NCBI GenBank assembly: GCA_002723385.1
Contig: PBNY01000067.1
Coordinates: forward strand, 1-42,943
Direction of reading: 5' to 3'
From: Oceanospirillaceae bacterium
GTDB taxonomy: Bacteria; Pseudomonadota; Gammaproteobacteria; Pseudomonadales; Oceanobacteraceae
DNA: 42,943 bases
Below, one piece after another: positions 1-8,077 of the stretch (position 1 is the stretch's first letter; the number at the start of each line of letters is the position of its first letter). The notes below the pieces were generated by a model, which saw nothing but the letters and a program-made list of their open reading frames with translations, made no database searches and was not told the origin of the DNA. The position numbers and the translations under genes are program-made.

Positions 1-1629
1 ACAGTCAGCGTGACCAACTGGCAACCTGTGGATAACGGTTCGGGTTTTGTTTTCGACAACACCAATTATGTAGGTGCCGTTGCACCGGGAACCGCAATCG
101 AAGACGCCTGGTGGTATGGTTGGACGATTGAAGGCTCCATGGAATATGTGGGAACGCCTGATTTCTGGACGACGTTCAATACCAGCGCGAACCCAGAGTT
201 CGCTTTTGACCAGACTACCTACGTGGGTGCGGTAGACCCTGCTGCTACTACTGAATGGTACAGCTTCGCTCTACCAGGTTCTTACCCTGCAACGGCTGCT
301 GAAATCGACACGGCTCCTACTTCCGCCGGTACTTTCGCTCCAAACGTAACTTTTGCTCCTAGCATGGCTGGTATCACTGCAGCTACTGCTTGTCCTTCCA
401 TTGCTGGTGATCTGGTAGACGTTGAACAGTCTTCCACTACCGCTACTGTTACTCTGGATGGCCAGGAGTTTGTTGTTTGTGAAGTGTCCGGCACTCTGAC
501 CGAAGACGCGACTCTGAGCAATACGGTTGTTTGGTCTTTGGTTGATCGCGTTAATGTGGGTAATGGTAACGATGCTCAGACTTCAGATACTACTTTTCAG
601 AACGTAACTCTGACTATCGAAGCTGGTACCCAGCTGATGAACAAGGCAGGTTCTTCTCTGGTTGTTACCCGTGGTGCCAAGATCATGGCGGAAGGTACTG
701 CTACCCAGCCAATCGTCATGTCGGGTATCGCGACTACCGACGATTTCGGTGCCGATACAGAGTGGGGCGGTCTGATTCTGCAGGGCTTCGCCTACCACAA
801 TAAGTGTGGCAATTTTAAAACCGAGGCTGTTTGTAACATCGCTGGTGAAGGCGCTTCTGGCTTCTTCGGTGGTTTCGACAACTCTGACAGCTCCGGTACT
901 CTGAAGTACGTCATTGTTACTGAAGCAGGCTTAGAACTGTCTAGCGGTGATGAGCTGAACGGTATTAGCTTCATGGGCATTGGTTACGGCACTACCATCG
1001 ACTACGTTCAGATTCACAACAACAAAGACGACGGTGTCGAATTCTCCGGTGGCGCTGTTGACGTCACACATCTTGTCTTGACAGGTAACAGGGATGACAG
1101 CATCGACTGGGACGAAGGTTACGTTGGTAACATCCAGTACGCTCTGATCGTTCAATACCAAAATGAAGACAAGAGCAGCAACCGTATTTTTGAAGCTGAT
1201 ACTGCTGGTGATGCAAACGAATCTGCCTACCAGGAATCCAACCCGACTGTCGCTAACGTAACGGCTATTACTGACCTGAGCACAGCTACTTACGGCGCTG
1301 GTAATATCGGAGATGGCATCCACCTGAAGAAAGGTTCTGAAGGCGTATTCGTTAACACTCTGATCGTTGGTGACATCGACAACTGTGTTTACATCGATGA
1401 CGAAACTGTTGAAAGTACTGTAGCCAGAGTAAACGATGATTCGATCAACTCTGCTTTCGTTAACGTTTACTGTGGTGCTATTTCCACGCTCGACAACAGA
1501 TCTCCCTACATTCTGGACAGTGTTAACACTCTGACTTCTATATCCCTGAGTGACACTCTGGCTGAAACTGCTATCGGCGCAGTGACTGCTACTATCGAAT
1601 CTGCAGAAGTAGATGGTTCTGCGAACTAA
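1..1629 (+). CDS. Secreted right-handed beta-helix protein, 5' end missing
   Basis: The reading frame is open to the left edge, so this is the C-terminal part (about 542 residues) of a longer protein; the GTG at 10 is not a credible start. About the first 120 residues are rich in aromatic and small residues. A domain around residues 165-480 has short, regularly spaced strands with motifs such as LTIEAGT, WGGLILQG, GTLKYVIV and DGVEFSGG. I associate this pattern with parallel beta-helix proteins common in marine gammaproteobacteria, often secreted or lipid-anchored. Asp, Asn, Gly, Ser and Thr are abundant and Lys/Arg rare, as expected of an extracellular acidic protein. There is no catalytic motif that I recognise. 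Four Cys residues in the helix region could form disulfides. A strong terminator follows the stop. Function unknown; a role in surface adhesion or polymer binding would be inference only. Confidence 0.75.
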   Translation, partial: TVSVTNWQPVDNGSGFVFDNTNYVGAVAPGTAIEDAWWYGWTIEGSMEYVGTPDFWTTFNTSANPEFAFDQTTYVGAVDPAATTEWYSFALPGSYPATAAEIDTAPTSAGTFAPNVTFAPSMAGITAATACPSIAGDLVDVEQSSTTATVTLDGQEFVVCEVSGTLTEDATLSNTVVWSLVDRVNVGNGNDAQTSDTTFQNVTLTIEAGTQLMNKAGSSLVVTRGAKIMAEGTATQPIVMSGIATTDDFGADTEWGGLILQGFAYHNKCGNFKTEAVCNIAGEGASGFFGGFDNSDSSGTLKYVIVTEAGLELSSGDELNGISFMGIGYGTTIDYVQIHNNKDDGVEFSGGAVDVTHLVLTGNRDDSIDWDEGYVGNIQYALIVQYQNEDKSSNRIFEADTAGDANESAYQESNPTVANVTAITDLSTATYGAGNIGDGIHLKKGSEGVFVNTLIVGDIDNCVYIDDETVESTVARVNDDSINSAFVNVYCGAISTLDNRSPYILDSVNTLTSISLSDTLAETAIGAVTATIESAEVDGSAN

Positions 1630-1650
1630 TTTGCCCTGACACTTCCGACA

Positions 1651-1679
1651 ATGCCTCAGCGTCAGCTGGGGCATTTTTG
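1651..1679 (+). terminator. Rho-independent terminator after the beta-helix gene
   Basis: A 10-bp stem (ATGCCTCAGC with GCTGGGGCAT, one G-T pair) and a GTCA loop are followed by TTTTT. It lies about 22 bp after the stop codon. Confidence 0.85.
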
Positions 1680-1847
1680 TATTCCCAATCCCACTCTCCT
1701 GCCACTCCCTGTCAGTAGCCCCATTGCATCATGGCCTTGTTCCGAATGAATCCACATTCGGGATCATCCAACTATTCAACCAGGGGGTTACTGCCGTGGT
1801 GTGTTTTTCCAACGGGCCAATCTGGCCATAAATGCGAGGGATTATTG

Positions 1848-2186
1848 ATGAACAAGGCAAATAACGTTGTAGAGCAAGTAAGCTTCAAACTGAAGGAAGG
1901 CGTGTCTGCGGAAGCGCTGCTGGCTACCAACCCGGCGGTTCAGGAATTTATCAGCAGTCTGCCAGGTTTGCTGTACCGTTCTGTTTCGCTGAATCACGAG
2001 ACCAGCGAGTGGACGGATATCGTGTACTGGGAAACACTGGCCAACGCGGAACACGCCGGTAAAGTGTTTATGGAAAATCCGGCCTGTCAGGCAATGGTTG
2101 CATTGATCGATCAGGAGTCAATCCGGATGCAACATACCGAGGTACTGTTCTCCTCCTGTAGCACTGAAGAAACTGCCAGCGCGTAG
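1848..2186 (+). CDS. Small ABM-like (dimeric alpha-beta barrel) protein
   Basis: This is a 112-residue protein. I chose the ATG at 1848 because GCGAGGG sits just upstream at 1834-1840; an upstream in-frame ATG at 1731 would add 39 residues of low-complexity, non-conserved-looking sequence. The pattern of VEQVSFKLKEG, then a helix, then YRSVSLNHETSEWTDIVYWE with a following helix resembles ferredoxin-like alpha-beta barrel proteins of the antibiotic-biosynthesis-monooxygenase type, which work as dimers on small aromatic or haem-like ligands. No specific substrate can be named. It lies 90 bp upstream of, and on the same strand as, a YafY/WYL-type regulator, a pairing that I have seen for such proteins. 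Family assignment is by overall pattern and is moderate only. Confidence 0.65.
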   Translation: MNKANNVVEQVSFKLKEGVSAEALLATNPAVQEFISSLPGLLYRSVSLNHETSEWTDIVYWETLANAEHAGKVFMENPACQAMVALIDQESIRMQHTEVLFSSCSTEETASA

Positions 2187-2276
2187 CGCATCAGAAGACC
2201 ACACCAGAACCTGACGCTGCTCGATCACGTCAACCGCAGGGCCAATGTGCCCTGCTGTTATGTCCCGGGGACGTTT

Positions 2277-2987
2277 ATGCCACAACCGATGAACCGGGCC
2301 GAGCGCCTGTTCCAGCTGACCAATGTGCTTCGCGGTCGGCGTACTGCTGTGACAGCTCGGACGTTGGCGGAAAAACTGGGTGTCAGTGAACGGACGATCT
2401 ATCGCGACATTCAGGCGCTGGAGCTGTCGGGGATTCCTGTTGAGGGAGAAGCTGGTGTGGGCTATCGGATCCGCTACGACTTCGACTTGCCGCCGCTGAT
2501 GTTTGATCGCTACGAAATTCTGGCACTGATTCTTGGTAGCCGTATGGTGCAGGCCTGGTCCGACCCGGAATTGGCCACAGCCGCGGGGCGAGCACTGGAT
2601 CGCATCAACGCGATCTTGCCGGATGATCTCAAGACACTGGCGGATCAGCCAACGTTTCTGGTGCCCAACTTTCTCGCCTCCAGCCCATTACCGGAACTGA
2701 GCGGAACGCTGCGCCGGGCCATCGAGACTCGCCAACAGCTGCAGTTGAAGTATCGGCGCGAGGACGGACAAATCTCCGAACGAATGATCGATCCACTCGG
2801 GATGATTTACTGGGGCGGCAAGTGGACGCTCATCGCCTGGTGTCATTTGCGGTGTAGCTATCGGCAATTTCGTCCAGACCGCATCCTGCATCTCACAGAG
2901 CTGGGCAGCCACTTCGAAACTACCTCGACACACAGCATGGAACACTATATGGAGCTGGTTCGTGAGGAACACGAATCAGGGTGCTAA
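2277..2987 (+). CDS. YafY-family HTH-WYL transcriptional regulator
   Basis: A 236-residue DNA-binding regulator. The N-terminus (about residues 5-60) is a DeoR/HTH_11-type winged helix with TARTLAEKLGVSERTIYRDI. The C-terminal half is a WYL-type ligand-sensing domain, with DPLGMIYWGGKWTLIAWC and RQFRPDRI, which in related regulators binds a small effector. The start at ATG 2277 is preferred because GGGGA lies 5 nt upstream; GTG 2247 and ATG 2289 are alternatives. It probably controls the small ABM-like gene just upstream or itself. Its 3' end overlaps the convergent endopeptidase gene by 4 bp. Target genes and effector are not visible from the sequence. Confidence 0.85.
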   Translation: MPQPMNRAERLFQLTNVLRGRRTAVTARTLAEKLGVSERTIYRDIQALELSGIPVEGEAGVGYRIRYDFDLPPLMFDRYEILALILGSRMVQAWSDPELATAAGRALDRINAILPDDLKTLADQPTFLVPNFLASSPLPELSGTLRRAIETRQQLQLKYRREDGQISERMIDPLGMIYWGGKWTLIAWCHLRCSYRQFRPDRILHLTELGSHFETTSTHSMEHYMELVREEHESGC

Positions 2988-3736
2988 TCCATCGCTTTGC
3001 AAGGAACACGGAAATCAACGTGATAATGCTCGTCATGACGAACCCAGGAGCGCCGGGTTGAAAATGTCAGGTGCTTTTTCAGATACCTGCCGTCCTGCGT
3101 TCTGAGCAGTTTGGGTTGTAAGTGCGGATCAAAAATTACGCGCCAGATATCAATCCCTTCTGTTTTGGCGGCTTTATGCAGGGCCACCAGATGAGCGGCC
3201 AGAGCATCGTAGTCAATCCGGTATCCATCGGCCTGATCCGATGAATCAAATTCAATATCGTATCCCAGTCGATTAAGAGCGTGCGTCGGCAAGGTGTCGC
3301 TTTCACCATCTGCATTCAGAACCGGCGTCATAAAATCGACAGACAGGCCGTTTTGGTGAGTTTTGTGCGGTGGAAATGGGCCACCCGCCTTATGGCCAGT
3401 TTCAGCGTACTTGAAGACCTTGTCTGGATGATTGAGCTTCAGCGATTTCCAGGCCGCCATCATCACGTCACGAACACGGGAATGGACGTAGGTTCGGTCG
3501 GCAACATGAGCCAGCAGGCTGTAGCTGGTGAAGTTATCCCCGGATATCGGCAACCTTACACCGCCTTCCAGCCTGCCCTTTGCTGTCGTGCCGAAACATT
3601 GGCTGGTTTCAGCAAGGGAGTTCCGGGGCATCATTGCGATCAGGCAAGCGACGCCAAGCAGAACATTGGCGTATGCCAATCTATTCCTCTTTTGCCTCGA
3701 TGCCTGTTGCAACATACTCCGCACTTTCCCTTTCAC
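2984..3736 (-). CDS. Penicillin-insensitive murein endopeptidase-like protein (MepA/LAS family)
   Basis: A 250-residue exported zinc metallopeptidase. The N-terminus has basic residues followed by a hydrophobic segment (NVLLGVACLIAMMP) and a likely cleavage site around SLA-ET. The metal-binding pattern of LAS-type peptidases is present: H-x6-D (HQNGLSVD) in the middle and a C-terminal HYHVDF motif. Known relatives cut D-Ala-mDAP cross-links in periplasmic peptidoglycan. SQCFG and KGRLEGGVRLP near the mature N-terminus also resemble MepA. It is convergent with the WYL regulator and divergent from the DTW gene, whose start lies 28 bp away, so the two promoters must overlap the coding ends. Exact substrate specificity is inference. 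Confidence 0.8.
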   Translation of the reverse strand: MKGKVRSMLQQASRQKRNRLAYANVLLGVACLIAMMPRNSLAETSQCFGTTAKGRLEGGVRLPISGDNFTSYSLLAHVADRTYVHSRVRDVMMAAWKSLKLNHPDKVFKYAETGHKAGGPFPPHKTHQNGLSVDFMTPVLNADGESDTLPTHALNRLGYDIEFDSSDQADGYRIDYDALAAHLVALHKAAKTEGIDIWRVIFDPHLQPKLLRTQDGRYLKKHLTFSTRRSWVRHDEHYHVDFRVPCKAMD

Positions 3737-3764
3737 CTCAACCGTCTCTCGTACAGATTTTTAT

Positions 3765-4472
3765 ATGACCTTGCACAATTCTGTCACTCGCTTGCGCCAA
3801 CAGGAACGGTCCCAATCCCGTCGGGCATTTCTGGCACGCGGTGGCCGGGTCGAACGCTGCGAGTCCTGCCTGCTCAGACGCCCCTTGTGTATTTGCCACA
3901 CACGTCCCGCGGCAGCAGGAAATGTCGCTGTCTGTTTGCTGTATTACAAGGGCGAAGTGTTCAAGCCCAGTAACAGCGGGCGCCTGGTGGCGGATGTGCT
4001 GTCGGACAATCATGCCTTCCTCTGGTCCCGTACCGAACCGTCAAACGTGTTATTGAACTTGCTGGAGAACCCGGCATACGCCCCTGTGATCGTGTTTCCA
4101 CACCAATACGCGGCTGCCGAGCGCTGTCTGGATTCCGAAGAAAAGCTGGACACTTTTCGAGGCAGGCTCGCTCGGCGTAACCAGAAGCCGCTGATCATTT
4201 TACTGGATGGTGCCTGGCGCGAAGCCCGAAAAATGTTTCGTTGTGACTGGTTGAGTCATCTCCCAGTACTGGGGATTTCACCGGAATCACCTTCCAGTTA
4301 CCAACTGCGAGAAGCGTCACGCAGCCACCAGCTGGGTACTGCAGAAGTCGCGATAGAGATATTGAGGCTTTTGGGGGATGAGGAGCGCTCCGTCGCTCTG
4401 GGGGAATATTTCCGTATTTTCAGAACCCATTATTTGGCGGGAAAAACCAACCATTCTGGCACAGCCAGCTGA
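3765..4472 (+). CDS. DTW-domain tRNA-uridine aminocarboxypropyltransferase (TapT-like)
   Basis: A 235-residue protein of the DTW family, whose members add a 3-amino-3-carboxypropyl group from SAM to a uridine of tRNA (acp3U). Four cysteines near residues 30-43 in the arrangement CxxC-x6-CxC (CESCLLRRPLCIC) form the usual zinc site. The conserved GR and KPSNSGRL segment and the motif LLDGAWREARKMF follow. The family signature is normally D-x-T-W; here it reads D-G-A-W. ATG 3765 is chosen because an upstream extension to 3528 would run through the antisense endopeptidase gene. No good ribosome binding site is visible. The 3' end overlaps the convergent gene by 43 bp. Confidence 0.8.
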   Translation: MTLHNSVTRLRQQERSQSRRAFLARGGRVERCESCLLRRPLCICHTRPAAAGNVAVCLLYYKGEVFKPSNSGRLVADVLSDNHAFLWSRTEPSNVLLNLLENPAYAPVIVFPHQYAAAERCLDSEEKLDTFRGRLARRNQKPLIILLDGAWREARKMFRCDWLSHLPVLGISPESPSSYQLREASRSHQLGTAEVAIEILRLLGDEERSVALGEYFRIFRTHYLAGKTNHSGTAS

Positions 4473-4930
4473 TTGCGTACTGCACTGACAAACCCTGGCC
4501 CGTCGTCCTGGTTCAGCAGCTGTTTCAGCGGCTGCGGCAACCGGGCCAGGCTATCGCCGAGAATCAGCGTGGCTGATCCGCCATCCACCGCAACGCGGTA
4601 ACTGCCACTGACCTGGTTGTTCAGTGGATCGGTGGCCTTCACGAGTACGTATTCCTGCTGACTGACCGAAGCCAGATCCATTTCAGGCTGAAGCAGCAAT
4701 GAACCAAAGTCATCTGCTTCTCCCATGAACAGCGCATTGCCCTGTTCGTCGCGTACTTCAATTTCAGCGCCACTGACTGGCTCCTGATAGCTGTTGACTA
4801 CGGTCAAAGCAATTAGGGATGCCCCTGCCGACTCCTGAGCGGCATTGGCGTTTCCAGTCATCAGAGTCATGATCAAAACCAACAGTCCAAATCCGGTTGA
4901 ACCACCCAACAGATGCTTATCTGTTTTCAT
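4430..4930 (-). CDS. Exported protein of unknown function with a carboxypeptidase-regulatory-like domain
   Basis: A 166-residue protein starting at the ATG whose upstream sequence contains AGGAGGAAGGGG, a very strong ribosome binding site; the longer frame to 5002 is therefore rejected. A signal peptide covers about residues 1-30 (GFGLLVLIMTLMTGNANAA). The rest contains the pattern VVNSYQEPVSGAEIEVRDEQGNALF, typical of small beta-sandwich domains (carboxypeptidase regulatory or Big-like fold), followed by a short amphipathic C-terminus. I recognise no enzyme motif. It is convergent and overlapping with the DTW gene and divergent from the YebC-like gene. Confidence 0.65.
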   Translation of the reverse strand: MKTDKHLLGGSTGFGLLVLIMTLMTGNANAAQESAGASLIALTVVNSYQEPVSGAEIEVRDEQGNALFMGEADDFGSLLLQPEMDLASVSQQEYVLVKATDPLNNQVSGSYRVAVDGGSATLILGDSLARLPQPLKQLLNQDDGPGFVSAVRNQLAVPEWLVFPAK

Positions 4931-5152
4931 AATCCCCTTCCTCCTTGCTGAAGATGGAATCAACAATACCGCACGCCCAGAGAATATGGAAATATTTTCC
5001 ATCTATTACAGGCATACACATTATTTATATCAGTATAGGCAAAGCTCGGACGGATGCCCGGATTCCAGAGGTCATACCAAGACAGTCGGCAGGATACTGG
5101 TTACAATCGGCGGGATTATCGAATTTCACTGACCGAAAGAAGACAGATTCCC

Positions 5153-5872
5153 ATGGGCAGAGCGTTTCAGAACCGTAAAGAATCCATGGCCAAAACGGCC
5201 GCGGCAAAAACCAAGGTCTACTCCAAGTATGGCCGTGAAATCTACGTATGTGCCAAGAACGGCGGTACCGACCCGTCTGGCAACCTGGCACTGCGTTCCC
5301 TGATCGACCGCGCCAAAAAAGACCAGGTGCCAACGCATGTGATAGACAAGGCTCTGGACAAAGCCAGTGGTGGTGCCGGTGAAGATTTCCAGCCAGCCTT
5401 GTATGAAGGCATTGCACCCGGCGGTGCCATGGTACTGGTCAGTGCTCTGACCGATAACCCGAACCGCACTTTCGGCGAAATCCGCGGGGTCTTCTCCAAG
5501 TGCAAAGCCAAGCTGGGTAGCCAGGGCTCTGTGTCCCACATGTTCGACCACCGTGCCATGTTCGTATTTGCTGATGACAGCGAAGATGAAGCCATGGAAA
5601 TCCTGCTGGATGCCGATGTGGATGTATCAGACATTGAGTGCGAAGACGGCATGGTGACGGTTCTGGTTCCGCCAAATGAATTCTTCAAAACCAAAACCGC
5701 CCTGAGCGAATGGCGTGAAGGTATTGATTTTGAAGTTGAAGAAATCACTTACCTGCCTCAAATGCCACACCCGATCTCTGGCGACGACACTGAACAGTTC
5801 GAGCGTTTTGCCGGCTTGCTGAACGATCTGGACGACGTTCAGGAAATCTACCACAACGGTGAATTCAGCTAA
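5153..5872 (+). CDS. YebC/TACO1-family protein, YeeN type
   Basis: A 239-residue protein of the YebC/PmpR/TACO1 family. It begins with [19 protein letters not shown] as in the YeeN branch, rather than the MAGHS start of classical YebC. Conserved blocks follow: [46 protein letters not shown] and SVSHMF. Family members have been described as DNA-binding regulators and, more recently, as ribosome-associated factors that help translate proline-rich stretches; which applies here is unknown. The ATG at 5153 matches the family N-terminus, and the upstream extension to 5054 has no similarity. A 12-bp hairpin follows the stop. Confidence 0.9.
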   Translation: MGRAFQNRKESMAKTAAAKTKVYSKYGREIYVCAKNGGTDPSGNLALRSLIDRAKKDQVPTHVIDKALDKASGGAGEDFQPALYEGIAPGGAMVLVSALTDNPNRTFGEIRGVFSKCKAKLGSQGSVSHMFDHRAMFVFADDSEDEAMEILLDADVDVSDIECEDGMVTVLVPPNEFFKTKTALSEWREGIDFEVEEITYLPQMPHPISGDDTEQFERFAGLLNDLDDVQEIYHNGEFS

Positions 5873-5898
5873 GCGGCTGGATTCTCTGGCGTGACAGA

Positions 5899-5930
5899 AT
5901 AAAGGCTGCCCCGGCAGCCTTTATGGTTTT
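5899..5930. terminator. Bidirectional terminator between convergent genes
   Basis: A perfect 12-bp inverted repeat, ATAAAGGCTGCC and its complement, is separated by 2 nt and followed by GGTTTT on the plus strand. It lies between the YebC-like gene and the convergent ytoQ. Confidence 0.75.
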
Positions 5931-5940
5931 CAGGGAAAGC

Positions 5941-6384
5941 TCAGCGAGCAATCACGTACTTGAGTACTTCCACAACCTGCTCAGGGGTCGTCGCCCAAGC
6001 CATGGCAGCTGCATCCACTTCTTTTAATGGATGAACAATATTGTCGCCGTGCAGTGTGATGTACGGCTTGTCGAGCGCAGCACAGTAACCAGCATCAAAT
6101 GCCGCATTCCATTGTTTGTACTTGTCGCCAAAGCGAATTACAGCGACATCGCATTCCTTGATCAGGTTTTTGATCCGGATAGCATCGACCTTGGCCGACT
6201 TGTGATCGCGCCAGAAACCGTCGTTCTCTTCCCCCAGTACATCGCCCGCAGCATCACTGGCGTCATGGTCGGTGACAGCAGAGGTAAAGGTCACCGGCAG
6301 TTCCAGCTTCTGACATCCGCCAATAATTTGCTCGCGCCAGTCGGTGTGGATTTCGCCAGAGAGGTAGATATTCCAGTGCTTCAT
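5941..6384 (-). CDS. ytoQ: YtoQ-family protein
   Basis: A 147-residue cytosolic protein. It matches the YtoQ family known from Bacillus across its length: YLSGEIHTDWREQI, VTFTSAVTDHDASD, VIRFGDKYKQWNAAFDAGY and HPLKEVDAAA. The fold is nucleoside 2-deoxyribosyltransferase-like by general pattern (YLSGEI near the start, a central acidic residue cluster), but a biochemical role is not established to my knowledge. The start is supported by AGGAGC upstream. It is flanked by hairpins on both sides, so it is probably a single-gene transcript. A D-rich segment around residues 37-55 may bind metal, which is inference. Confidence 0.85.
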   Translation of the reverse strand: MKHWNIYLSGEIHTDWREQIIGGCQKLELPVTFTSAVTDHDASDAAGDVLGEENDGFWRDHKSAKVDAIRIKNLIKECDVAVIRFGDKYKQWNAAFDAGYCAALDKPYITLHGDNIVHPLKEVDAAAMAWATTPEQVVEVLKYVIAR

Positions 6385-6463
6385 AATTGCTCCTGTGATC
6401 CGAAGAAAAAGTTGGTGTCAGGGTAACCAAAGCAATACAGATTCTGAAGTTTCAGTCAGCCAT

Positions 6464-6492
6464 AAAAAAACGGGAGGCATGCTCCCGTTTTT
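6464..6492. terminator. Bidirectional rho-independent terminator
   Basis: AAAAACGGGAG and CTCCCGTTTTT are separated by GCATG, with an A-tract on one side and a T-tract on the other. It serves the minus-strand lipoprotein operon that ends at 6525. Confidence 0.85.
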
Positions 6493-6524
6493 CCCTGAAC
6501 GTGTTCGCGAAGCACCGGGTAAGT

Positions 6525-7022
6525 TCAGCCGTCGTAGGTCCAGAACTCCAATGTGAAGTGACCTGCTGCCGTATCGGTTTTGCCGAATACACGCATCAGG
6601 ATTCTCACCTCATCCGGTCCGTCACCAAAGAAGCCAACACTGCCGGTATTCAGGTAAATGACCTCATTACTGATATCCGAGCCTTGCGACAAGAAGGACT
6701 GGTCGTTCCAGTCGATGACTTCAAGATCCAGGTCATTCGACAAATCTTTCAGCCAGATCTGATGATTACCGGCATCAAAGAAGTCCAGAGTCACGGAGTA
6801 ATAGTCACTCTCTCCGGCTTCCAGAGCTCCATAAACCCCGGTCATGGAACCGTTGCGATTGTAGGCATACGGCGCTCGAAGCCGATTGGCTGAATCCACA
6901 GTATGGTTAGCGGGTTCCGTTGCGGGTGCCTTCTGCTGTTCAAACGAGTCGTCATCCTCAGCGCCACAAGCTGCCAGCCCCAGAACCGGTAGCAGACAAC
7001 ACATTCTGATTAAGGGTCTCAT
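6525..7022 (-). CDS. Lipoprotein with a PPC-like domain
   Basis: A 165-residue lipoprotein: basic start, hydrophobic segment and lipobox LAAC, with Cys19 the predicted lipidated residue. After a linker rich in Ala, Pro and Glu, the domain from about residue 55 (ESDYYSVTL, then LSNDLDLEVIDW, then SNEVIYLNTG, then YDG at the end) follows the beta-sandwich pattern of bacterial pre-peptidase C-terminal (PPC) domains. The start codon lies 1 nt after the stop of the upstream beta-barrel gene, with GGGAG inside that gene's end, so the two are translationally coupled. It is the last gene of a three-gene operon. Position +2 after the Cys is Ala, not Asp, so outer-membrane sorting is expected. Confidence 0.75.
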   Translation of the reverse strand: MRPLIRMCCLLPVLGLAACGAEDDDSFEQQKAPATEPANHTVDSANRLRAPYAYNRNGSMTGVYGALEAGESDYYSVTLDFFDAGNHQIWLKDLSNDLDLEVIDWNDQSFLSQGSDISNEVIYLNTGSVGFFGDGPDEVRILMRVFGKTDTAAGHFTLEFWTYDG

Positions 7023-7023
7023 G

Positions 7024-8067
7024 TCACATCTCCCAGGCGAAACGAATGAAAGGGCCGTATTGGAAAATCATGTTGTCACCCGGACTGAGCTGACCAACCG
7101 CTTCATCAGCGGAGTCCACACTGTCGGAAGAGCCGAAGTCATCCGCGTAGAAACCCTGAAATGCCCGGCCTTCCAGCCCCACAGACACCCCCAAATTCAT
7201 ATCGGGACGACGATGCGCCAGGATGTATTCAAGGCGATAGGCGATGGACCACCCCAACCCGGTAGGATCAGCGTACTTGAGCTTGAGGCCGTAATTGTCC
7301 TTCACCACCTTTTCAAGGTCTTTGCTGCTGCTGGAATGCAACAGCCCCAGGGTCACATCCATGGTCAGGCCATAGCCCCACCGCCAGGTACCGGCTTTCT
7401 CCAGCGATAACAGAAAGCCGCTGTCATCGTGCATCGATGCCTGAAGGTTATCGACATCGAACCACAGCCCCAATAAACGGTGTTCGTATTCAGGATCAAT
7501 CAAGGCATCAGGATAAGCAGCCTGATTGGCATACGCCCCGTCCGGTGTGTACAAGCTGATTTCTGCCGGTTGCGACGCCTGGATATAACTCAATCCCCAA
7601 CGGGCTGAGCTCCAGTGCTTGAATGACTTGCCGACATTGATCTGAAGATATCGGGCTTCAAAGCTGCGGTCTCCAATCACGTGCTTGCCGTCGAAGCGAC
7701 TGTCCTGTTCAACGTCCCTGATGTAACCCGACGCACTGCTGCTTTCCATGCGGATGAACACACCGCCTACCTCAATCGCACCAAACACGGCTTCCAGTTC
7801 CGTGTCACCATTGCGGCTAGAGCGCACTGCCGCACCAACATCAAAACTGAAGCTCTTGTTTCGAGGCGAGCGATATTCCGCCACATGAGCAACCGCGTCA
7901 GAAAAACGCACCACTTCTTTCAAATCACCGACGTACTGATCTTCCGTCCAGGCGCTGCGTTTGAAGGTATACGAGGTGTAAGACAAATCCCGATAATCCA
8001 CCCGATCTTTGGCAACTGCCGCACAGGACAGAACGGCCAGCGTCGAAACAACGATCTTGCGTAGCAT
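7024..8067 (-). CDS. Probable outer-membrane beta-barrel protein
   Basis: A 347-residue exported protein with a signal peptide (KIVVSTLAVLSCAAVA-KD). The mature part alternates hydrophobic and polar residues in many short strands (for example FSFDVGAAVRSS, EAVFGAIEVGGVFIRM, GLGWSIAYRLEYIL, NLGVSVGLEGRAF), has an aromatic-rich C-terminus (FQYGPFIRFAWEM) and lacks long hydrophobic helices, which fits an outer-membrane barrel. The last residue is Met rather than Phe. It sits between two PPC-like lipoprotein genes; the stop of the upstream gene is part of its ribosome binding site (TAGGAG). I do not recognise the family. Function unknown. Confidence 0.65.
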   Translation of the reverse strand: MLRKIVVSTLAVLSCAAVAKDRVDYRDLSYTSYTFKRSAWTEDQYVGDLKEVVRFSDAVAHVAEYRSPRNKSFSFDVGAAVRSSRNGDTELEAVFGAIEVGGVFIRMESSSASGYIRDVEQDSRFDGKHVIGDRSFEARYLQINVGKSFKHWSSARWGLSYIQASQPAEISLYTPDGAYANQAAYPDALIDPEYEHRLLGLWFDVDNLQASMHDDSGFLLSLEKAGTWRWGYGLTMDVTLGLLHSSSSKDLEKVVKDNYGLKLKYADPTGLGWSIAYRLEYILAHRRPDMNLGVSVGLEGRAFQGFYADDFGSSDSVDSADEAVGQLSPGDNMIFQYGPFIRFAWEM

Positions 8068-8077
8068 GGCCAGTCTC

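Noticed and set aside
27-35. TGTGGATAA DnaA-box match (also at 26593-26601)
   Set aside because: Both are single copies inside coding sequence with no clustering, so origin function is not supported.
931-1674. 247-residue antisense frame opposite the beta-helix gene
   Set aside because: It crosses the terminator of the sense gene, has no start signal and its composition mirrors the sense repeats.
3281-3973. 230-residue plus-strand frame opposite the murein endopeptidase
   Set aside because: It overlaps two well-supported genes and shows no domain.
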